Of a stretch of 64,000 nt of DNA, positions 8,095 to 16,691 are shown piece after piece. A program made the position numbers and the translations under genes. The DNA lies in the IMG/VR virus record IMGVR_UViG_3300042731_008397, positions 1-64,000 of that record. One strand, 5' to 3'. Each line of letters starts with the position of its first letter. The stretch's first letter is position 1. The DNA is from a virus. The notes beneath the pieces were generated by a model. It saw only the letters and a program-made list of their open reading frames with translations. It did no database searches and had not been told where the DNA came from.

Positions 8095-8700
8095 ATGGCA
8101 CGAAACATGTCTTTTATGGCAACGCTTCCACAGATGACCATGTGGCAGGAATATCTGGCAACAAAACTACCTCCTCATATTGTCATAAAGACCGTTACAC
8201 GGCGGTTAGGCTGGTGGTTTCTGCAATCGGGTGACCTTTTGAACGTAGCAAACCGTTGTATGGGATTTAAAAAAGGCGAAAAGATGACCAAATACGGACA
8301 AATTGTAGTCCTGTCTAGCCAGAAAAAACGTTTAAAAGCAATGACTCAAGAAGAATGCCAGAAAGAGGGCTTCCCAGGGATGAATCCGACTCAATTTATT
8401 CAAATGTTTTGTGCCATGCACCGGACAAAACATTGTAACCCGTCTACAGCCGTAAATCGGGTTGAGTTCCGTCATATCCTTATGCTGGTCATTTGGGGCC
8501 TTTATTTAGAATTGGGAGAAAACGAAGAAACTTTAATTCAATTGACAAGAGGGACACTCATAACTCCTTATACCGGGGATATACGAACCATAGAAACGGA
8601 AGATAAAATGTTGGTCCGACGCCTTAAAGGTCGTTATTACGCCTATTTTCGGCGTGAAGATCCGATTTATTACTTATTGAGAGAGGTTATGGAACCATGA
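8095..8700 (+). CDS. ASCH-domain-like phage protein
   Basis: 201 residues. KTVTRRLGWWFLQSGDLLNV, FKKGEK, then EGFPGMNPTQFIQMFCAMH and VNRVEF match the layout of ASCH-fold (PUA-related) phage proteins, which bind RNA or modified bases. Motif order is right but this is by eye. The stop overlaps the start of an IS-derived fragment inserted directly behind the gene. Confidence 0.55.
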   Translation: MARNMSFMATLPQMTMWQEYLATKLPPHIVIKTVTRRLGWWFLQSGDLLNVANRCMGFKKGEKMTKYGQIVVLSSQKKRLKAMTQEECQKEGFPGMNPTQFIQMFCAMHRTKHCNPSTAVNRVEFRHILMLVIWGLYLELGENEETLIQLTRGTLITPYTGDIRTIETEDKMLVRRLKGRYYAYFRREDPIYYLLREVMEP

Positions 8701-8732
8701 TAGTAGTCTGTGAACTGCCTAAACTTAACGTT

Positions 8733-8840
8733 TCAGGCTTCTTGCTTCATGGTCGGCCACCTGTCCGAAGACATGAACTTTACCAACTCCACAGGCGTTA
8801 TCGGTTCGGGCTGTTCCGGTCCTACTGTGTAAAACAACAT
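8733..8840 (-). pseudogene. TnpB C-terminal remnant with transposon right end
   Basis: Encodes MLFYTVGPEQPEPITPVELV, then ending TMKQEA, which resembles the tail of archaeal or bacterial OrfB/TnpB. The TGA is followed by AACGTTAAGTTTAGGCAG and TTCAC, the usual style of an IS200/IS605 right end. A near-identical copy in the other orientation is at 62714-62821. No catalytic domain remains. The family call rests on memory of TnpB tails. Confidence 0.55.
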
Positions 8841-8992
8841 GTTATATTGACAAGAGCTTGGTTATCGCGTTCGTCCTTGTCATACGACCTACAAGATTTT
8901 ACGAAATTCAGGGTTGTAAATTTCAACCATCTATCTTGTCAATGAACTGTAGTAATTTTATAAGACTGTGAAAATAATGTCAAGTATTTATA

Positions 8993-9316
8993 GTAGGCAA
9001 ACATCCTGATCTGGATGACAGAGACTATGAAGTTATCCCGATGTCAGGGAGTTTAGTCAATGAATAATCATGCCAAAAGAAGAGGTCAATTTATCTCTCA
9101 GTAACAGGAAAGCCCATTTACGAAGGTTACGCCAGAAAAAGAAACGGTATCCTGGTCGAAATTGCGGGCAAAGTCGGTTCCATAAAAAATCGTAATGCTT
9201 TAATAACGGGCGGAATCAGCGGTCATGAAAACCGTGAAAAAAATATAGCTCTAAGGCGCTCAAATTTGCGTTTTAAGACGTTTTTTCTTCCGCCTGACTA
9301 TTGGTATTGCCTATAG
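8993..9316 (+). pseudogene. Decayed gene remnant in intergenic stretch
   Basis: Two protein-like segments in different frames: 8993-9064 (GKHPDLDDRDYEVIPMSGSL, then stop) and 9098-9316 (SVTGKPIYEGYARKRNGILV onward). No usable start. The second runs into the right arm of the inverted repeat. It looks like a broken gene between the TnpB remnant and the inverted repeat; otherwise 8946-9501 holds no gene. Confidence 0.45.
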
Positions 9317-9459
9317 TATCAAAATGATGAAAAAGCAAGAGAGAAGGGCAAAGAACTTTTTTGACGTTTCTCGGAGTTCATTGCTTACAGAGCAAGGAAT
9401 TTCGCCATTCCTACCCTTCTCCCCTTGTTTTCTTTTCTGACGGGAGAAGTTGAGAGCCT
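9271..9459 (-). repeat. Right arm of inverted repeat
   Basis: Inverse of 6422-6612, with matching blocks at 9271-9312 and 9399-9459. Together they flank 6613-9270. Confidence 0.7.
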
Positions 9460-9501
9460 ATTATTCCTGTTTCCCCGTTATAACAGATAAGGAGTCATAA
9501 A

Positions 9502-9882
9502 ATGGAAACGTTAAAGAAAATCTGCTTTTTCATGATACTTTGCCTATTACTGGGAGCCTGTAGCTCTTCACAAATCCAGGAGATTGTGAACATCCCGAAT
9601 AAGCCCATTATGATAGGCGAAGTGGAGTTCACGTTTTCGGAAGCCTTAGAAATATGGGCTCTCCTGAGCTACGATGACCGGGAAAAGAATATAAAAGGGC
9701 TTGACATGTTAAAAGAAAAGACGGGAATTGATTTTCTGGCAATGTGCGAAACCGTTGAGGACGCTGTTAAACAGGCATCCCTGTTCACGGGACAAATTAA
9801 AGACGCCTCTGCTCCGATTGAAGGAACTCGAAGTCCTACTGATCCGGTCAAATTCAGTATTATTATCATCCCGGAAGAATAA
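9502..9882 (+). CDS. Small lipoprotein
   Basis: 126 residues. Signal peptide KKICFFMILCLLLGAC with lipobox LGAC and the acylated Cys at about residue 20, then SSSQIQEI. ATG after AAGGAGTCATAAA. Predicted to be anchored in the membrane outer face; could act in superinfection exclusion, as some phage lipoproteins do, but nothing shows this. It lies outside the right inverted-repeat arm. Confidence 0.65.
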   Translation: METLKKICFFMILCLLLGACSSSQIQEIVNIPNKPIMIGEVEFTFSEALEIWALLSYDDREKNIKGLDMLKEKTGIDFLAMCETVEDAVKQASLFTGQIKDASAPIEGTRSPTDPVKFSIIIIPEE

Positions 9883-9897
9883 TTTAAAAAAAATAGC

Positions 9898-9926
9898 TTG
9901 ACATTTTTAACACTTATTTTTATTTT
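9898..9926 (+). promoter_or_regulatory. Sigma70-type promoter
   Basis: TTGACA, 17 bases, TATTTT. It follows the lipoprotein stop and drives the next operon (9987 onward). Confidence 0.65.
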
Positions 9927-9986
9927 AGTATAGAAATGTCAAGAATTTTTTCAAACCCACTGTTAGGCAGTCAAAAGGGGGAGGTT

Positions 9987-10160
9987 ATGAGTACATTCGG
10001 CAACACGTTTCAGGATGATTTATTAGCAGAGTTGGAAAACGCCCGTGAGGAACACGGGTTCTCGTTTGCCCAACTTTTGGCAAACGTATTTGAAGTATTA
10101 GAATATTTCGCCCGTCATGAGGCGGAATTTCCGAAACCAAATCCGGAAGATAATAAGTGA
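9987..10160 (+). CDS. Small 57-residue protein
   Basis: Start at the ATG after GGGGGAGGTT; the longer frame begins in the promoter. Helical and acidic (FQDDLLAELENAREEHGFSF). Unknown. It overlaps the next GTG start by four bases. Confidence 0.6.
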   Translation: MSTFGNTFQDDLLAELENAREEHGFSFAQLLANVFEVLEYFARHEAEFPKPNPEDNK

Positions 10161-10381
10161 GCCGTGCCTATGACCTATATGTCAGATATACCATTGAGGA
10201 ATTACAGGCGAAAATGGATGCACTTCGGGCCGATCCAAAGAACCAGAACCCGGAAGGCAGTTTTTGGAAGTACACGGCAGCCTGTAGACGGAAGACAGAT
10301 GACATCGCCTGGGCAATTACTTATCATCTTAAAGACCTGAGAAAGGTAAAAGACAATGAACGAAAGCCAGAAAATAGCTGA
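10157..10381 (+). CDS. Small 74-residue protein
   Basis: GTG start overlapping the preceding TGA. Starts MSRAYDLYVRYTIEELQAKM. Unknown helical protein in a coupled operon. Confidence 0.55.
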   Translation: MSRAYDLYVRYTIEELQAKMDALRADPKNQNPEGSFWKYTAACRRKTDDIAWAITYHLKDLRKVKDNERKPENS

Positions 10382-10883
10382 CCTATTATCAGATGAAAAC
10401 CTTGAGGTTCTTACATTATCGGGAATTGTTAGCGATATAGACAAGACCTCTATTGAAACCATCCCGTTAACTCATGAGGAATTGGACGAAGTTGAAAGAG
10501 GCGGGATAAAAGGTCTTTGTCTTCACCGTATGTTGGGTTTTGATCTGGATAAAACCAAACCTCTATCTATTTCGATTGATCCGAGGTGGCTAATCTCTAT
10601 GGTACGGGAAATCCGGCAACATAGAGACCGTGACTATATACGGAAATCTATCGAAAATCGGGACTGGTGGGCTAAAATTCCGAAACCCGATCAAGCCGCA
10701 ATTGACCACATTACGGCAGCCTATCAAGGAGGATGGATTTCTGATTTTCAATTATGGGACTGCCTTGCTCACCATGATGGCCCAGTTAGTGGAAACGTAG
10801 CAATACGGATTTACGAAGAGTTAGGATTTGAACCGCTCACCGGATACCCGCTAACCCGAAAACAGGAGAAAACGGATGAATGA
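10356..10883 (+). CDS. Unknown 175-residue protein
   Basis: ATG inside the end of the preceding gene, with GAGAAAGG upstream. The C-terminal half contains HITAAYQGGWISDFQLWDCL. No family recognised. Overlaps the next ATG. Confidence 0.6.
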   Translation: MNESQKIADLLSDENLEVLTLSGIVSDIDKTSIETIPLTHEELDEVERGGIKGLCLHRMLGFDLDKTKPLSISIDPRWLISMVREIRQHRDRDYIRKSIENRDWWAKIPKPDQAAIDHITAAYQGGWISDFQLWDCLAHHDGPVSGNVAIRIYEELGFEPLTGYPLTRKQEKTDE

Positions 10884-11289
10884 GACCAAATTAGTCTTTA
10901 AAAACAGAATTACCGGAGAAGAGAATTCTCCGCAAGAATGGCAAGCAGCCCTTCAGCCGGGAGATTGCTATATTATTGAATGTCCTGTAGGCTATATTGA
11001 TACAAATCCGTTCCATCAACCGACTATTTACGGGGAAATTATCGGAACAGATGATCCGCATGATTCATGGGTTCTTTCGCAACATCCCGGTTATCGGCTG
11101 GTAAGAGGATATAGTGTATGCTGTGAAGATGGAGAGAGCGGATTAATGTGTATAGTTGACCCGACCCGTCTTCTTACCAGAGAAGAATTTGAAGAAGCCC
11201 GTCAACAGGGCTGGCCGAATCTTAATCCGAAATATGAAGACAAGGAAACATACCCGTTACGGGCAAAGGCGTCCGTGTATGAGGAATAA
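10876..11289 (+). CDS. Unknown 137-residue protein
   Basis: ATG after CAGGAGAAAACGG, overlapping the previous gene. Beta-rich, with PGDCYIIECPVGYIDTNPF and HPGYRLVRGYSVCCEDGESG. No family recognised. Confidence 0.6.
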   Translation: MNETKLVFKNRITGEENSPQEWQAALQPGDCYIIECPVGYIDTNPFHQPTIYGEIIGTDDPHDSWVLSQHPGYRLVRGYSVCCEDGESGLMCIVDPTRLLTREEFEEARQQGWPNLNPKYEDKETYPLRAKASVYEE

Positions 11290-11298
11290 TAAGGAATT

Positions 11299-11661
11299 AT
11301 GAGGAAACAATACATCTCTTTGCCCGCCTTACAACGAAAGATAGGGCTCCGTCAGTATGTTCAGGCGGTTAAGCTTGCTAAAGCCCATAAGACGGAAAGA
11401 TTTTCGACCGGGCTTACCTGCTGGTGGCCGTGTACTGGGGAGGATGTTGTTAATCAGTTTAGAACAGGGATGCACGATCGGATCAACCGCCATCTTCCTC
11501 ATTTCGGGAAAGGTCGAAAATGGAAGAGTATTTATCAAACCGAATTGTCCCGAGACTGTAGGCGTATCCGAGAACGTGTGAACGATCGGGTAATCCTACG
11601 TCAAATCATGACTCCTGAGCTAAAACATCGGTTCGGATATTTGCTCTTTGATGATAACTAA
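11299..11661 (+). CDS. Unknown basic 120-residue protein
   Basis: ATG after AATAAGGAATT. Basic, with an N-terminal helix (LPALQRKIGLRQYVQAVKLA), TCWWPCTGEDVVNQFRTGMH and a basic C-terminus. Repeated CWWPCTG-type and IMTPELKHRFGY segments are seen in small phage proteins, but no function is known to me. A hairpin element follows. Confidence 0.6.
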   Translation: MRKQYISLPALQRKIGLRQYVQAVKLAKAHKTERFSTGLTCWWPCTGEDVVNQFRTGMHDRINRHLPHFGKGRKWKSIYQTELSRDCRRIRERVNDRVILRQIMTPELKHRFGYLLFDDN

Positions 11662-11663
11662 AA

Positions 11664-11700
11664 ACATAACTCTGGCGCTCTGAGAGACGCCACAAGACGC
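11664..11700 (-). repeat. Dispersed intergenic hairpin element E4 (partial)
   Basis: On the minus strand: GTTTTAGCGTCTTGTGGCG, then TCTCTCAGAGCGCCAGAG. The CCCCTAT/ATAGGGG hairpin is not clear here. From here to 11840 only a degenerate tail and no gene is seen. Confidence 0.6.
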
Positions 11701-11840
11701 TAAAACTAATATGGTAGGGATGGGACAGCCCAAACCTAACGCTTAGGGAGTGAGTTCGTTGGAATTCACGATGAACTAAGAAGCTAGAGGACTTTAATCT
11801 TCAAAATAGAAGGTTTTAGCTCCCGGCAGTTCACAATGCG

Positions 11841-12974
11841 ATGGAAAAACAAACAGCCGAAACAGCCGAAGAATTACAGATTGACCTTTTGCCGGATAAA
11901 CCGATACCAGAGCCGGAAGTCGGCGTTATCAGCCTTGAGTTTATTGAGCCAGTTATCGGGGCGGAACTGCCGGACAAAGGCTTTCGTGAAAGTTGGAAAC
12001 GGTTAGGCCAACAAGAAGAAATCTGGTTAGGAATGCCGTTAGAAGGTGAACCTACCCCGGATAATCCGTATATTATCCATGCTGGAAAACGTCGGGTGAT
12101 GACTGCCCGATATTGGAAACAGACGGAGATCAAAGCAAAAATTTATCCTGCTTGGGTAACAAGATGCCACATTCGGCATCTTTTGACATTAACCGAAAAT
12201 CACCAACGTAAACCCAACAAAATAGCTTCATGGTTAGCCATTAAAGGGCTTTGGAATGATGCCTTAGCACAGAAAGGCCAGATAACTGAAGAAGACATTG
12301 CCCATGCTGTAGGGATTTCAGTCGCGGAAGTCAAAAGCCTCTTGAAACTACAGGGATTGATTCCTGAACTCCAACAAGCTCTTATTGACGGGAGAATTAA
12401 AGTCTCCGCCGCACAGGAAGCGGCAACCCGACTTTCTCATGACAACCAGAAATTACTATACCAAAAGCTTTCTCAACCAACATTTACCGTCAACCAAGGG
12501 ATGTTAGCCGCGCTAACCGTCTCTGGTGCCCTTGAGACGGATGAAGTGGCAAAACTTCGTCCGCTGCTAAATGAAAGAGTGTCCGGGGAAGAAGCGTTTT
12601 TAAATTCTGTCCAAAAGTGCCTTGAGACGGATGAAGCCTGGATGAAAGAGCATAGCAAAGAGATCATAGCCGCTGCTGACCAGAAACCGGGCAAGATCAG
12701 GATGCACGATGTTGTCACCCTTAAAAAGGGGCAACATCAGAAATTCTTTTCGTCAATGCCTTTGAACCTTTTTGCTGCCCCGTCAAACGGTGGTGGAGAT
12801 ATTGAACCCGGACAACTTGAAACAATTCCTGAAGCAGAGGCAAGCCCGCAAATACGAAGCCTTCAGGCGATTTTAACTCAAACTCAATACGAAAAAACAG
12901 AGACCGTCATCCAATTACAGGCACGGTTGAAGAAAATCGAAGCATTTGCCCGTGACCTGGGAGAGATGCTGTAA
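11841..12974 (+). CDS. ParB-like partition or transcription protein
   Basis: 377 residues. An N-terminal ParB/Srx-like domain (IIHAGKRRVMTARYWKQTEI at about 77-96, LTLTENHQRKPNKIASWLAI at about 116-135), then an HTH (ITEEDIAHAVGISVAEVKSL) and a KorB-like stretch on PELQQALIDGRIKVSAAQEA. This order is that of ParB/Spo0J. The C-terminal third ends in a probable coiled coil. It could partition a plasmid-like prophage or regulate genes. No ParA is seen nearby. The two next genes follow within 2-5 bases. Confidence 0.75.
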   Translation: MEKQTAETAEELQIDLLPDKPIPEPEVGVISLEFIEPVIGAELPDKGFRESWKRLGQQEEIWLGMPLEGEPTPDNPYIIHAGKRRVMTARYWKQTEIKAKIYPAWVTRCHIRHLLTLTENHQRKPNKIASWLAIKGLWNDALAQKGQITEEDIAHAVGISVAEVKSLLKLQGLIPELQQALIDGRIKVSAAQEAATRLSHDNQKLLYQKLSQPTFTVNQGMLAALTVSGALETDEVAKLRPLLNERVSGEEAFLNSVQKCLETDEAWMKEHSKEIIAAADQKPGKIRMHDVVTLKKGQHQKFFSSMPLNLFAAPSNGGGDIEPGQLETIPEAEASPQIRSLQAILTQTQYEKTETVIQLQARLKKIEAFARDLGEML

Positions 12975-12976
12975 AT

Positions 12977-13465
12977 ATGATCATAGAAATTATGCCACCT
13001 GTGCCATTTAAATCCAAAGAAGAGATAAAAAGCGAACTATTGGTAAAATATGGGCTAACTGAGGGCATGTTGACTCTCAAGAATCTGGTAAAATTACGAG
13101 AAAAGAAAAACATTCCGTACCGTGCGCTGGCTGTTCTATACGGGAAAAGCTATACATGGATGAGGAAATTATACAAAGAACGGGTTGATCTAGACTTTCA
13201 AGATGAAATTCCTCAAATAGATACCCCGCGTGCCGGATTTACACAGGAAGAGTTAACAGAAATTCTTGTAACAAAACGGCAACCTTACCGTGTAGCGGCT
13301 GAAACGTTCAAAGTATCCATTGCTTGTATTACGAAATGGGCGAAAAAATGGAAGATTAAGAAAGAAGATGCCCGGTATAGACGAAACCGCCTTTATACGG
13401 ATGATCCAATCGTTACACGGAGATTAGAAGGAATACAACTTATAAAAAGAAAGAAAAGGAGTTAA
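12977..13465 (+). CDS. Helix-turn-helix protein
   Basis: 162 residues, ATG two bases after the ParB-like stop. Two helix-turn-helix-like segments: IPYRALAVLYGKSYTWMRKL (about 46-65) and QPYRVAAETFKVSIACITKW (about 99-118). Basic C-terminus RRKKRS type. Likely a DNA-binding accessory of the ParB-like protein or a regulator. Confidence 0.6.
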   Translation: MIIEIMPPVPFKSKEEIKSELLVKYGLTEGMLTLKNLVKLREKKNIPYRALAVLYGKSYTWMRKLYKERVDLDFQDEIPQIDTPRAGFTQEELTEILVTKRQPYRVAAETFKVSIACITKWAKKWKIKKEDARYRRNRLYTDDPIVTRRLEGIQLIKRKKRS

Positions 13466-13469
13466 TCGT

Positions 13470-14291
13470 ATGAACACATTTAGACTCCCATTATTCCCGC
13501 AAGAAGGCGAAGTTCCGAAATTAATCTTTGAAAAGACCCTTTGCCTATTTGACGGGACATTTTTTGCTAAACAACAGTATTTCGGGCAAGGAAACTTTGC
13601 CCGGAGTTTTGAAGCAATAGCAACGGTCGTTTCCACGGCAGTTCTCTTTGAAGATGCCGAAACGATTATCCAGCGATACCCAGGATTTACCGACTCAGGG
13701 TATCAAAAAGATGTGGATAAAACTATCATTCCTGACGTTATCAAATTTCTGGAAGAGAAAAACGCTGCCTTTTCCCGCTGTGAGCCCGGTTTTCTTTACG
13801 GAGATTATCTGTCCGCATGGATTCCCCGATCACTCAAGTTGTGGGATATGATTTTATTGGCGGGCGGTTCAAGATTATATCCATTTCTCAGAGAAGACGG
13901 AGAAAAACGAGTTTGCGGGCTTTATTCCCGTCCTTCTCAGAGCGTTCGGTTTGAATATGTAACCGTCTCCAACCTTCAAAAGGCATACAAGCTGACACCT
14001 GAACAAATGGAACAACTTGCGGCGCTTACAGGAGACAACCGCTTTCCGGGCGTACATGGGATCGGAGAAAAGACCGCAAGGTCACTTTTGCAGAAATACG
14101 GGAGTATCCGGGCAATTTACATGAATTTGGGTAGAGTCACGTCGGCACAGCGGACCAAGCTACAAAACGGGAAGGCTCAAGTTCCTATACAGTTCCTGAA
14201 CGGAGAAACGTCAATTTTTTCTTCCGAGAATGTCCCGTCTTTTCTCTATCCAAAGACAATTGAGTCGGATTATTATAAGGATCGCAGGTAA
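13470..14291 (+). CDS. FEN-type 5'-3' exonuclease
   Basis: 273 residues, ATG after AAAGGAGTTAATCGT. CLFDGTFFAKQQYFG near residue 30 fits the N-terminal metal Asp strand, LWDMILLAGGSRLYPFL the middle, and GDNRFPGVHGIGEKTARSLL (about 190-209) is the helix-3-turn-helix of the FEN/T5-exonuclease family. Expected to remove RNA primers and flaps in phage DNA replication. Several of the usual acidic metal ligands are not obvious, so activity should not be assumed. Directly behind the HTH gene. Confidence 0.7.
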   Translation: MNTFRLPLFPQEGEVPKLIFEKTLCLFDGTFFAKQQYFGQGNFARSFEAIATVVSTAVLFEDAETIIQRYPGFTDSGYQKDVDKTIIPDVIKFLEEKNAAFSRCEPGFLYGDYLSAWIPRSLKLWDMILLAGGSRLYPFLREDGEKRVCGLYSRPSQSVRFEYVTVSNLQKAYKLTPEQMEQLAALTGDNRFPGVHGIGEKTARSLLQKYGSIRAIYMNLGRVTSAQRTKLQNGKAQVPIQFLNGETSIFSSENVPSFLYPKTIESDYYKDRR

Positions 14292-14381
14292 TGCTTGACT
14301 ATAGCGACTTACCGGAGGTGATACAATGCCACGCCACGAAAACGCAAACCAAAAGAAGTAAGGAAAATTGTAGAAAGTGAT

Positions 14382-15077
14382 TTGGGGTTGGAGGCATCAT
14401 TAAAGCTTGATCCGGAATCATTAGAATTTACGGCAGAGTTTGAATGGATTCCCGTTATCGAGGTAGAAGAGTCTCAATCCTGGCATGATGAACACCAAGT
14501 AGGAACCGCTTTTATCGGGTTCTCTACGGAACGGTATTATATCGCCAAACGCCCGGATAAGCTATTTGTACGGGCAGATTGGAGAATTTTTCATCATAGC
14601 AAAGAGGACGCCCGTTATTACGGAAAACCTCCGATATATCATGCCAAGCGGTTCTATGATAGGAATATCCTCAATGATGACGGGACTCTTGAGGGAGATT
14701 TCCCGTTACCGTTTGTTTCGGACATGACACGAAGGCATTACTATCTCCCGTATTCAGAGGAAACCTGGGGAGGGATACAACAAATAATTGAGGCGATCAA
14801 AGTGCTTAAATCCCGACTCCATGAAGTTTTAGGCACAGATGAAGGACGGAAGCTTCTTCTCAGAGTCGGAGAAAGTATCATAAAAGCTCTGCCAAAGCCC
14901 AACACAAGAGACCTGACAGGTATTCGTTTTATGACGGATGGAATTGAAAACGAAGTGACCGGCCCATGTGAACATTGCCCTGGAATGTGGTGGCATCAGG
15001 CAGTTAAGAAGAAAGATCGGACGGGACTGTGGGCAATTTCAGGGTCGGATATTCTCAAGAATGAGGTCACAAAATGA
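14382..15077 (+). CDS. Unknown 231-residue protein, start region frameshifted
   Basis: The frame is entered at a TTG (14382). The natural start looks like the ATG at 14326, which has a strong GGAGGTGATACA. That ATG frame stops after 11 codons, whereas a one-base shift reads PRKRKPKEVRKIVESDLG in frame into this protein. A one-base indel, natural or from assembly, just after the ATG is the simplest view. CEHCPGMWWH near the C-terminus may bind metal. Unknown function. Confidence 0.6.
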   Translation: MGLEASLKLDPESLEFTAEFEWIPVIEVEESQSWHDEHQVGTAFIGFSTERYYIAKRPDKLFVRADWRIFHHSKEDARYYGKPPIYHAKRFYDRNILNDDGTLEGDFPLPFVSDMTRRHYYLPYSEETWGGIQQIIEAIKVLKSRLHEVLGTDEGRKLLLRVGESIIKALPKPNTRDLTGIRFMTDGIENEVTGPCEHCPGMWWHQAVKKKDRTGLWAISGSDILKNEVTK

Positions 15078-15331
15078 CTTTTATAGACTACATTGGAACC
15101 GGCGAAATAGCCCGACTTTGCAGGAAAGCAGAAAAGGACGATCCAAAATATTTATTAGAGCTTATGCAAGGGCTTAGTAGAGTCTCCCAAATATCGGGGA
15201 ATACGGTAGAAGCCTTACAACAAATGTGCCATTTTCTCCCGATATACTTTGAAGAGCAGAAATATTTGAAATACCAGAAAGTCAAGGCAGCCCTGGTTTC
15301 TAAGAAAGTATGGAAACCAGAAGGCGATTAA
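15074..15331 (+). CDS. Unknown 85-residue protein
   Basis: ATG overlaps the preceding TGA. Helical (IARLCRKAEKDDPKYLLELM, VEALQQMCHFLPIYFEEQKY). Unknown; last gene before hairpin element E5. Confidence 0.6.
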   Translation: MTFIDYIGTGEIARLCRKAEKDDPKYLLELMQGLSRVSQISGNTVEALQQMCHFLPIYFEEQKYLKYQKVKAALVSKKVWKPEGD

Positions 15332-15334
15332 TCG

Positions 15335-15434
15335 CCAAACTTCGATTGTAAAGACTCGGAGAGCCAACCCCTATAACTCATAGGGGTTGTACTTTAAACG
15401 TGTCTTCTGGCGTCTCTCAGAGAGCCAGAGACGT
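15335..15434 (+). repeat. Dispersed intergenic hairpin element E5
   Basis: CTTCGATTGTAAAGACTCGG, then ACCCCTATAACTCATAGGGGT (stem at 15366-15386) and CTGGCGTCTCTCAGAGAGCCAG (15407-15428). It ends about 30 bases before the next ATG and shows both hairpins of the family best. Confidence 0.8.
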
Positions 15435-15466
15435 ATTTTTTAACAGAGAAAAGGAGATTATAACGT

Positions 15467-16000
15467 ATGAATTTAATCGGGACAAAATTCATTTATGACG
15501 GGATAGTTTACGAAGTTCACCGTAAATGGGATCAAACAGGAGAACAAATAACAGTTTTTTGGGGAGCTTCGCCCGTCAATAAACAAATCTTACATGGAAA
15601 GAAGGAAGTTTTCACATCAGAAGAAATCTTAAAGGCAGAAACCCCGGTACAATTCGGGTTTCAGGCAGAAGAGGAGCTTTTACAGCCGCATACGGTCATT
15701 ATGACCAGCGTGGATTATGGATCGGAAAAATTTGAATATGACACATTAATTGAGGCAACAATGGGGCTCCATCGCCTGATGAAAAACGCTTCGATCCGGA
15801 CAGAACAGGAAAACGAGTGTACCCGTTGGTTTACCTTAAAACGGACGGATCGGATGCAAGAAGAGGACATTTCTGATGGTGAGGAACTTGAATGGAGACC
15901 CCACATACTGGACTATGATAGAGAGGAACGCCCGGTATCAGAATTAGATACGGGCACGGCTGTCAACTATGGGGATAAGAAGTACCCGGAAAGTCTATAA
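15467..16000 (+). CDS. Unknown 177-residue protein
   Basis: ATG after AAAGGAGATTATAACGT. Beta-rich N-terminus (MNLIGTKFIYDGIVYEVHRK), acidic C-terminus. Its last eight codons (from GDKKYPESL) overlap the start of the tracrRNA-like element, so that RNA may be processed from the 3' end of this mRNA. Confidence 0.6.
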   Translation: MNLIGTKFIYDGIVYEVHRKWDQTGEQITVFWGASPVNKQILHGKKEVFTSEEILKAETPVQFGFQAEEELLQPHTVIMTSVDYGSEKFEYDTLIEATMGLHRLMKNASIRTEQENECTRWFTLKRTDRMQEEDISDGEELEWRPHILDYDREERPVSELDTGTAVNYGDKKYPESL

Positions 16001-16140
16001 GCTGACCGGCTATGTGGCGTATTTCACGTCCAGTGTGGGAGGGTTTTCCCTTCCTCCGAATGCTTTCAGAGATTGCCAAATAAAGAACCTTTGAAAGGGA
16101 TTGAAAGAAGCTTCCCCTATCACAAGATGAGGAAATGCCG
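15980..16140 (+). ncRNA. Predicted natural single-guide RNA (tracr-repeat fusion), copy A
   Basis: From AAGTACCCGGAAAG it follows the tracrRNA beside the CRISPR array almost base for base through GCTTTCAGAGATTGCC. Copy A then continues with AACCTTTGAAAGGGATTG and AAAG, a 20/22 match to the 3' part of the CRISPR repeat. CTTTCAGAGATT (about 16065) can pair with AACCTTTGAAAG in 11 of 12 positions across an 11-base loop. The guide would start at 16108 (AAGCTTCCCCTATCACAAGA) and runs into the ribosome site of the next gene. No own promoter of the tracr type is visible. Confidence 0.65.
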
Positions 16141-16691
16141 TGAAAAAGAACACATGGGACACGTTAGAATTTTATCGTAACCAGTTTCTTGAAATTGCTG
16201 GAAACGCCCTTGAATGTAGTGTCAAAAACCGAAATCGTTGGCGACAAACAGGACGGCAATTATTCAGAGAACTTTTCCGGGGATGTTATCGTCCTGGTTT
16301 CTGCCGCCATCAGGGATTTTGGGTATATGACTTGCTCTGTCAACCGGCATTGCTTTTTCTCTTTATCAAACCACATAGAGATGATCCAGTCTGGAAACAA
16401 GAGAATGCCGGGACATTCTGGCGGTATAAATGGTTTCTTGGAGTCGGATTTACAAAACCGACTGCCCGGTCTATGGCGTTACTTCACGGGGCAATTGAGA
16501 ACTTTGAAGGACGTCCTGGCGGAACAATTCTTCCGTTCCATGTTCAGTTAGCAAAAAAAGCTTGTCAACAGTTAAATCGTGAAAATCCTTTTATCTGTTC
16601 TTCATCTTCACTTCATACGGCTGCCGAAGAATGGTTGAAGATCGTGGGGTTTGGAGATTCAGAAGAAGATCAGGAGGAACAAAAGCAATGA
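16140..16691 (+). CDS. Unknown 183-residue protein
   Basis: GTG start after GATGAGGAAATGCC; this ribosome site lies in the putative guide of copy A. Contains aromatic, basic segments (GFWVYDLLCQPALLFLF; FWRYKWFLGVGF). Unknown. Overlaps the phosphoesterase start by four bases. Confidence 0.55.
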   Translation: MKKNTWDTLEFYRNQFLEIAGNALECSVKNRNRWRQTGRQLFRELFRGCYRPGFCRHQGFWVYDLLCQPALLFLFIKPHRDDPVWKQENAGTFWRYKWFLGVGFTKPTARSMALLHGAIENFEGRPGGTILPFHVQLAKKACQQLNRENPFICSSSSLHTAAEEWLKIVGFGDSEEDQEEQKQ

